Shown in pieces: positions 51,559 through 64,000 of a DNA stretch of 64,000 nt (position 1 is its first letter; each line of letters opens with the position of its first letter). Source of the stretch: Pseudomonas sp. Z8(2022) (GTDB taxonomy: Bacteria; Pseudomonadota; Gammaproteobacteria; Pseudomonadales; Pseudomonadaceae); contig NZ_CP107549.1 of the NCBI RefSeq assembly GCF_025837155.1, positions 3,968,001-4,032,000 on the forward strand. Reading direction: 5' to 3'. Below the pieces are notes generated by a model, which saw nothing but the letters and a program-made list of their open reading frames with translations, was not told the DNA's origin and did no database searches. The translations under genes and the position numbers were made by a program.

Positions 51559-52965
51559 ATGAGCCTGAACGACCACTGGATGCAACGCGACCTCGACGTG
51601 TTGTGGCACCCCTGCACCCAGATGAAGGATCACGAACGCCTGCCCCTGGTAGCGATTCGCAAGGCCACCGGTGTCTGGCTGGAAGACTTCGACGGTAAAC
51701 GCTACCTGGATGCAGTCAGCTCCTGGTGGGTGAATGTCTTCGGCCACGCCAACCCGCGCATCAATGCGCGCATCCGCGAGCAGCTGGAAAGCCTGGAACA
51801 CGTGATGCTCGCCGGCTTCACCCACCAGCCGGTGATCGAGCTGTCCGAACGCCTGGTACAGATCACCCCGGCCGGGCTGAACAAGGTGTTCTATGCAGAC
51901 AACGGCTCCTCGGGCATCGAGGTGGCGCTGAAGATGAGCTTCCACTACTGGCTCAACAACGGCCAGGCCGACAAGAAGCGCTTCGTCACCCTGAGCAACA
52001 GCTACCACGGCGAAACCGTGGCGGCGATGTCGGTAGGCGACGTGTCGCTGTTCACCGACACCTACAAGGCACTGCTGCTCGACACCATCAAGGTGCCGAG
52101 CCCGGACTGCTACCTGCGCCCCGAGGGCGTGAGCTGGGAGGAGCATTCGCGCGCCATGTTCGCGCACATGGAGCAGACGCTGGCCGAGCACCACCACGAA
52201 GTCGCTGCGGTGATCGTCGAGCCACTGATTCAGGGCGCCGGCGGCATGCGCATGTACCACCCGATCTATCTGAAACTGCTGCGTGAAGCCTGCGACCGCT
52301 ACGGCGTACACCTGATCCACGACGAGATCGCCGTCGGCTTTGGCCGCACCGGCACCATGTTCGCCTGCGAGCAGGCCGGCATCACCCCGGACTTCCTGGT
52401 GCTGTCCAAGGCCCTCACCGGCGGCTACCTGCCGATGGCCGCAGTGCTGACCACCAACGACGTCTATGGCGCCTTCTACGACGACTACGCCACCCTGCGC
52501 GCCTTCCTCCACTCGCACACCTACACCGGAAACCCGCTGGCCTGTGCCGCCGCGCTGGCAACCCTGGACATCTTCCGCGATGACGGCGTGATCGAGCGCA
52601 ACAAGGCCCTGGCGGCACGTATGGCCAGCGCCACTGCGCACCTGGCCGATCACCCGCACGTCGCCGAAGTGCGCCAGACCGGCATGGCCCTGGCGGTCGA
52701 GATGGTGCAGGACAAGGCCGGCAAAACGCCCTACCCCTGGCAGGAGCGGCGCGGCCTGCGCGTCTACCAGCACGCGCTGGAGCGCGGCGCGCTGCTGCGT
52801 CCGCTGGGCAGCGTGGTGTACTTCCTGCCGCCGTATGTAATCACCCCCGAGGAGATCGATTTCCTCGCCGAGGTGGCCAGCGAAGGCATCGATATCGCCA
52901 CCCGCGAATCGGTCAGCGTGGCGGTGGATAACAGCCACTATCCGGATCATCGCGATCCGGGCTGA
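51559..52965 (+). CDS. bioA: Adenosylmethionine-8-amino-7-oxononanoate aminotransferase
   Basis: The 468-aa PLP enzyme makes DAPA in biotin synthesis using SAM as amino donor. It has SSWWVNVFGHANP, YADNGSSGIEVALKM, SYHGET, HDEIAVGFGRTG and the PLP lysine in LSKALTGGYLPMAA. The start MSLNDHW follows GGGAG. No other bio gene is nearby, so it is a stray member of the pathway, and rsmE follows after 58 bp. Confidence 0.95.
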   Translation: MSLNDHWMQRDLDVLWHPCTQMKDHERLPLVAIRKATGVWLEDFDGKRYLDAVSSWWVNVFGHANPRINARIREQLESLEHVMLAGFTHQPVIELSERLVQITPAGLNKVFYADNGSSGIEVALKMSFHYWLNNGQADKKRFVTLSNSYHGETVAAMSVGDVSLFTDTYKALLLDTIKVPSPDCYLRPEGVSWEEHSRAMFAHMEQTLAEHHHEVAAVIVEPLIQGAGGMRMYHPIYLKLLREACDRYGVHLIHDEIAVGFGRTGTMFACEQAGITPDFLVLSKALTGGYLPMAAVLTTNDVYGAFYDDYATLRAFLHSHTYTGNPLACAAALATLDIFRDDGVIERNKALAARMASATAHLADHPHVAEVRQTGMALAVEMVQDKAGKTPYPWQERRGLRVYQHALERGALLRPLGSVVYFLPPYVITPEEIDFLAEVASEGIDIATRESVSVAVDNSHYPDHRDPG

Positions 52966-53023
52966 GATGCACCTCGCAGCCCCTGCGGCTAGAATCCGCG
53001 CCTCTGTTCAAGGTTGGTAAGCC

Positions 53024-53743
53024 ATGCGCCTGTCCCGCTTCTTCATCGATGCCCCACTCTCTCTCGGTCAGCATGAGCTGCCCGAGGCCCAGGCCCATTA
53101 CATCGGCCGCGTACTGCGCCATGCGGTGGGCGATGCCGTGCAGCTGTTCGACGGCAGTGGCCGGGAATACCTGGGCGAGCTGATCGAGGTGGGCAAGAAA
53201 AGCGTGCGCGTCGAGCTGCGCGAATGCATCGCTGGTCTGGCGGAGTCGCCGCTGCGCATCCATCTGGGCCAGGGACTGTCACGCGGCGAGCGCATGGACT
53301 GGGCGATCCAGAAAGCCACCGAGCTTGGCGTAGCGGAGATCACACCGATTGTCTCGGCGCGCTGCGAAGTACGCCTGAAAGACGAACGCGCCGACAAGCG
53401 CATGGCCCACTGGCGCCAGGTGGCGATCAGCGCCTGCGAGCAATGTGGCCGTTCGGTGCTGCCGGTGATCCATGCGCCGCTGGAGCTGGACGCCTGGCTG
53501 CAACAGATCGAAGCCGACCTGAAGCTGGTTCTCCATCCCGTCGCCGAGCCCTGGGTCAGCCACACCCCGCCACGCTCTCTGGCCTTTCTGATCGGCCCGG
53601 AAGGCGGTTTGAGCGATGCAGAAGTCGATCAGGCCAGGGGAGCCGGCTTCGAATCCGCCCGCCTGGGCCCGCGCGTTTTACGCACTGAAACGGCCCCGGT
53701 GGTGGCCCTGAGTGTCGCTCAGCAGCTCTGGGGCGACCTCTAA
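53024..53743 (+). CDS. rsmE: 16S rRNA m3U1498 methyltransferase
   Basis: The 239-aa SPOUT methyltransferase modifies U1498 of 16S rRNA. It has an N-terminal PUA-like domain (HYIGRVLRHAVGDAVQLFDGSG) and the C-terminal knot region FLIGPEGGLSDAEVDQARGAGF and LGPRVLRTETAP, the family signature. A TAGAAT box 35 bp upstream may be its promoter. The bioA-rsmE neighbourhood is as in P. aeruginosa. Confidence 0.95.
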   Translation: MRLSRFFIDAPLSLGQHELPEAQAHYIGRVLRHAVGDAVQLFDGSGREYLGELIEVGKKSVRVELRECIAGLAESPLRIHLGQGLSRGERMDWAIQKATELGVAEITPIVSARCEVRLKDERADKRMAHWRQVAISACEQCGRSVLPVIHAPLELDAWLQQIEADLKLVLHPVAEPWVSHTPPRSLAFLIGPEGGLSDAEVDQARGAGFESARLGPRVLRTETAPVVALSVAQQLWGDL

Positions 53744-53955
53744 ACGTAAAAATGTCGCCTCGACGTAACAAAATGCGACATCAAGAGATTGCAACTGCGG
53801 CAGTCTTTGTCATGCTCTGCGCGCCGCACGCGCGACCGGCTCACCAGCTAACGCGCGCGGCTGAGGCTCGCGCCCCGCAGCGCTGACCTCTTCCAATAAC
53901 AAATCAACGGGTTTCGGCCCCGCCCAAAAGGCGGCCGCATACCCAGGAGCATTGC
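53744..53955 (+). promoter_or_regulatory. Leader of the AGCS symporter with a 7-bp dyad
   Basis: ATGTCGC (53752-53758) and GCGACAT (53775-53781) are exact arms 16 bp apart, directly after the rsmE stop. A short hairpin (CCGCC..GGCGG, about 53920-53934) precedes the start. No gene lies in these 212 bp. Confidence 0.4.
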
Positions 53956-55437
53956 ATGAACGAACTGGTCTCGACCTTAAATGGTCTGGTCTGGAGCCCG
54001 GCGCTGATCTTTTTATGTCTCGGCGTTGGTCTCTACTTCTCTGTGCGCGGCCGCTTCCTCCAGGTTCGCCACTTCAAGGAAATGATTCGCCTGATGTTCA
54101 TCGGTAAAACCGATGAACATGGCATCACCTCTTTCCAGGCTCTGACCATGACCCTCGCCGGTCGCGTCGGTACCGGCAACATCGCCGGTGTAGCCACCGC
54201 GATCACCTTCGGTGGTCCGGGCGCCGTATTCTGGATGTGGATGGTGGCCTTCCTCGGCGCCAGCTCGGCGTTCGTCGAATCCACACTCGGCCAGGTGTAC
54301 AAGGAAAAGCTCAACGGTGAATACCGTGGTGGCCCGGCCTTCTATATCGAACGTGGCCTGGGGATGAAGTGGTACGCCATTTTGTTCGCCATCGTCACCG
54401 TGTTCGCCTGCGGCCTGCTGCTGCCGGGCGTACAGGCCAACTCCATCGCCTCCAGCGTACAGACCGCGATGGGCATCGACCCGAACACTACCGCCGCAGT
54501 TCTGGCCATCATGCTGGGCCTGATCATCTTCGGCGGCGTGAAGCGTATCGCTCGTTTCGCCGAGTTCGTCGTACCGTTCATGGCGCTGGGCTACATCATG
54601 GTGGCCTGCGTTATCGTCCTGCTGAACATTGATAAGCTGCCGGAAGTCATCTCGCTGATTGTGCGCAGTGCCTTCGGCCTGGACGCCGGCTTCGGCGCCA
54701 TCCTCGGCTGGGCGATCATGTGGGGCGTCAAACGCGGCGTGTACTCCAACGAGGCCGGCCAAGGTACCGGCCCGCACGCCTCCTCGGCAGCTGCTGTGAG
54801 CCACCCGGTCAAACAGGGTTTGGTACAGGGCTTCTCGGTGTACATCGACACCCTGCTCGTCTGCTCCGCCACCGCCTTCATGCTGCTGATCACCGGTCAG
54901 TACAACGTCCAGGCGCCTGATGGCAGCGCCCTGTTCACTGGCGTCGCCGGCGTCGCTGCGGGTCCGGGATACGTGCAGACCGCAATGGAGAACATCATGC
55001 CCGGCTTCGGCAACATCTTCGTCGCCATGGCCCTGTTCTTCTTCGCCTTCACCACCATCGTGGCGTACTACTATATCGCCGAGACCAACATTGCCTACAT
55101 CAACCGCAAGGTCAATCGTCCCTGGATGACCCTATTGCTGAAGGCCGGCATCATCGTGGCGACCGTCTACGGCACCGTGAAAACCGCGGACCTGGCCTGG
55201 GGCCTCGGTGACCTCGGCGTTGGCCTGATGGCCTGGCTGAACATTATCGCCATCCTGCTCATGCACAAGGTTGCCTACAAGTGCCTGAAGGACTACGAGC
55301 AACAACTGGACGAAGGCAAGGACCCGGTCTTCCACCCGGAGAAGCTCGGCATCACCAATGCCGACTACTGGAGCGGCCATACCTCCGAAGACAACCTGTC
55401 TGCAGAGAAGGCCCAAGCGCAGCAACCGCAGCGCTGA
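53956..55437 (+). CDS. Sodium/alanine (glycine) symporter, AGCS family
   Basis: The 493-aa inner-membrane transporter imports alanine or glycine with sodium. It has about ten to eleven helices and the AGCS signature GVKRGVYSNEAGQGTGPHASSAA, preceded by GRVGTGNIAGVATAI, which lines the substrate and ion site. AGGAG lies before the ATG. A strong terminator follows its stop, so it is monocistronic. Confidence 0.93.
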   Translation: MNELVSTLNGLVWSPALIFLCLGVGLYFSVRGRFLQVRHFKEMIRLMFIGKTDEHGITSFQALTMTLAGRVGTGNIAGVATAITFGGPGAVFWMWMVAFLGASSAFVESTLGQVYKEKLNGEYRGGPAFYIERGLGMKWYAILFAIVTVFACGLLLPGVQANSIASSVQTAMGIDPNTTAAVLAIMLGLIIFGGVKRIARFAEFVVPFMALGYIMVACVIVLLNIDKLPEVISLIVRSAFGLDAGFGAILGWAIMWGVKRGVYSNEAGQGTGPHASSAAAVSHPVKQGLVQGFSVYIDTLLVCSATAFMLLITGQYNVQAPDGSALFTGVAGVAAGPGYVQTAMENIMPGFGNIFVAMALFFFAFTTIVAYYYIAETNIAYINRKVNRPWMTLLLKAGIIVATVYGTVKTADLAWGLGDLGVGLMAWLNIIAILLMHKVAYKCLKDYEQQLDEGKDPVFHPEKLGITNADYWSGHTSEDNLSAEKAQAQQPQR

Positions 55438-55456
55438 TCAGCTCACCGCAGTAACG

Positions 55457-55485
55457 AAAAAGCCCCGGCACTGCCGGGGCTTTTT
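55457..55485. terminator. Bidirectional rho-independent terminator
   Basis: AAAAAGCCCCGGCA (55457-55470) and TGCCGGGGCTTTTT (55472-55485) are exact arms. It separates the symporter from the converging chpC gene. Confidence 0.95.
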
Positions 55486-55515
55486 CATGGGCGCTCGGCT
55501 GAGCGCCTGGTCACT

Positions 55516-55986
55516 TCAGATCAGGCCGGCATCGGCGAGCAGTTGTTCCAGCGCCGCCAGATCCGGAATACGCACCACGTCGTCACCAACGCGCGCTGCG
55601 CCCAGCTCCAGCGGCGCCAGTTCGACGTCGGCCGCCGGCAGATCGCTGCCAACCTTCAGCGAACGTGGAATGCCCTGCACCAGCAGGGCGATGAACTTGA
55701 CCTTGGGCCGGCCACCGAGGGCGTTGATCACCGCCACGCGGGCGCCGCTGGCGACCTGCGCCTGACCACCGCTGGCAGCCTCGAAGGAAAGCAGCGGCAA
55801 GCGCAAATCACGCCAGGCGATCTGGCCGAGAAACCACTCGGGCATGCTTTCGCTGACCTGCGGGGCGCGATAGGGAATCAGCTCCGCCACCGCCACGTTG
55901 GGCAGCAGCAGGGTGCGGTCGGCCAGAGGCACCAGCAAACCGGTAAGACCGGTGGTGCTGTTCTGGATGGCGACGGCTTGGCTCAT
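55516..55986 (-). CDS. chpC: ChpC, CheW-like adaptor of the Pil-Chp system
   Basis: The 156-aa protein has a CheW fold: LTGLLVPLADRTLLLPNVAVAELI, then WFLGQIAWRDLRLPLLSFEA and RVAVINALGG. CheW-like adaptors link methyl-accepting receptors to the ChpA kinase, which controls type IV pilus twitching and cAMP. I took the ATG at 55986. It lies 10 bp after chpB on the same strand, completing chpA-chpB-chpC. Confidence 0.9.
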   Translation of the reverse strand: MSQAVAIQNSTTGLTGLLVPLADRTLLLPNVAVAELIPYRAPQVSESMPEWFLGQIAWRDLRLPLLSFEAASGGQAQVASGARVAVINALGGRPKVKFIALLVQGIPRSLKVGSDLPAADVELAPLELGAARVGDDVVRIPDLAALEQLLADAGLI

Positions 55987-55996
55987 TTGAACGTCC

Positions 55997-57012
55997 TCAA
56001 CTGCAATGTTCGGCGAGGTGATTGACCAGCGCCACGGCCAACTCGCGCGGGTCGGCGCTGAAACTGCTGTAACCGCCCTCACGCAGACTGTCAGGCATGC
56101 TCGGGCAGGCGCAGCTGTCGGCGCGCTGGGTCCAGATCACCCCGCCCTGGCGTTTGACGTAGGCAGCGGCGGCGCTGCCGTCGCTGCCCATGCCGCTGAA
56201 AGCGATCACGCCGCACTGGGCAGCGAACTGTTGCGCCAGGTTGAGCATCATCTGGTCGATGGATGGGCTGTAGGGCTCCGGCCAGCCGCGTTCGGCAATC
56301 TGCATAGTGCCGTCGTCGGCAAAGCCCAGCTCTCTGGAGATGGGTACTACCACCACCTCACCGCAGCGCACCGGATCGCCATGACGCGCCGAATTGACAT
56401 GCCACTGGCTGTGACGGCCGACTGCCTGCGGCAATGCCGCCTCGAAACTGGCGTCGATGTGCTGGGCGTAGACGAAGCCGATGGGAAGTCCGCCCGGCAG
56501 GGCATCGAGGAAGGCCTTCACCGCCTCGGGCCCGCCCAGCGAGGCCGCCAGCAACCATACCTGTCGTGCCGGCTCACCCGCTTTCAGCGGAGTGTCGGCA
56601 AGTGCCTGCGGCAGCTCCAGGCGCGAAGGACGCTGTGCCTCGTCGAGCAATGCCTGCAGGCTCGGCCCGACCGCCTGGGTCGGATCGCCCACCAGACGCT
56701 TGAGCTTGCTGAACAGTCGGCGTTCCCAGCGTGGATAGTTTTCCGAATGGCGTTCGGGCGCATGCCCTTCGCCAAACAGTACGGGGGCACTGGCTCGCTC
56801 CAGCAGGCTGTCCACCAGTGGCGAATCTTCCGACTGAGCTAGATCCACCAGCCACAGGTCGGTATCGCAAGCCGCCAGCGCTTCCTCGTCGAGGCGCGCG
56901 GGGTCGCTGTTGAGCACCACCTGATAACCGCCACCGGCCAATGCCTGCTGCAGCACATGACGCTGCAGCGAGGTATCGGCGATCACTGCAATACGCGCTG
57001 AGGATTTGTCTG

Positions 57013-57016
<4 letters not shown>
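55997..57016 (-). CDS. chpB: ChpB, CheB-type methylesterase of the Pil-Chp system
   Basis: The 339-aa protein demethylates the PilJ receptor. The C-terminal CheB domain has the catalytic triad: Ser in LAASLGGPEAVKAF, His in YAQHIDASFEAAL, and Asp in FSGMGSDGSAAAA. The N-terminal domain (1-130) is receiver-like (IAVIADTSLQRHVL.., D58 in LVDL) but lacks a clear lysine switch and the standard acidic pair, so it may be a pseudo-receiver. The start overlaps the end of chpA by four bases. Confidence 0.92.

Positions 57017-64000
<6,984 letters not shown>

Overview
The window is a GC-rich, densely coded stretch of a gammaproteobacterial chromosome, almost certainly a Pseudomonas. The evidence is the gene set and its local order: gbdR, cbcVWX and betIBA for choline and betaine; sahR-metK beside tkt-epd-pgk-fba; ahcY-metF beside rhlE, bioA, rsmE and chpC-chpB-chpA. 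Leaders are short, Shine-Dalgarno sites are ordinary, and a REP-like palindrome of Pseudomonas type lies between betB and betA. I see no rRNA, tRNA, prophage, insertion sequence or CRISPR array. The window reads as core genome.

Region 1 (1-13.5 kb) handles quaternary amines. A partial ETF-beta-like gene and a small unknown gene converge on gbdR, a glycine-betaine responsive AraC/GATase-type activator. Then come a stand-alone choline-binding protein, a 962-bp gene-free leader, the ABC transporter cbcV-cbcW-cbcX, a betaine-type binding protein, two small membrane proteins, and betI, betB and betA, which convert choline to glycine betaine. Imported choline is thus oxidised to betaine, and betaine in turn acts through GbdR.

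Region 2 (13.5-28 kb) is mixed housekeeping. It holds an MFS efflux pump, the DEAD-box helicase DbpA, a tandem-receiver GGDEF protein, a solute-binding protein, an HI0933-type flavoprotein, a YfcG-type GST, a YccS-type membrane protein, a membrane diguanylate cyclase, a GreA/B-like factor, DUF2789, a YgjP-type metalloprotease, a PQQ-type sugar dehydrogenase and an unknown membrane protein.

Region 3 (28-42.6 kb) is central carbon and the activated-methyl cycle. fba, two small lipoproteins, pgk, epd and tkt run leftward. sahR-metK diverges rightward from a near-perfect palindrome. Then come ligB (a DNA ligase with a signal-peptide-like N-terminus), DUF1090, cytochrome c', MAPEG, and ahcY-metF behind a clear SAH riboswitch. 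Two unrelated SAH sensors, one protein and one RNA, therefore lie about 6 kb apart over the two halves of the SAM cycle.

Region 4 (42.6-55.5 kb) carries an uncharacterised secreted repeat-protein/DUF3142 pair, ppnN, a frameshifted solute-binding-protein gene, rhlE, yceI, cytochrome b561, bioA, rsmE and an AGCS symporter. Region 5 (55.5-64 kb) is the end of the Pil-Chp chemosensory cluster: chpC, chpB and most of the giant multi-HPt kinase chpA, which is cut by the right edge.

I did not find a clearly new multi-gene system such as a defence island. The most interesting signals are the possibly exported DNA ligase, the two SAH sensors, the secreted repeat/DUF3142 pair, the structured leaders in the choline region, and the hexanucleotide microsatellite and degenerate HPt domains of chpA.
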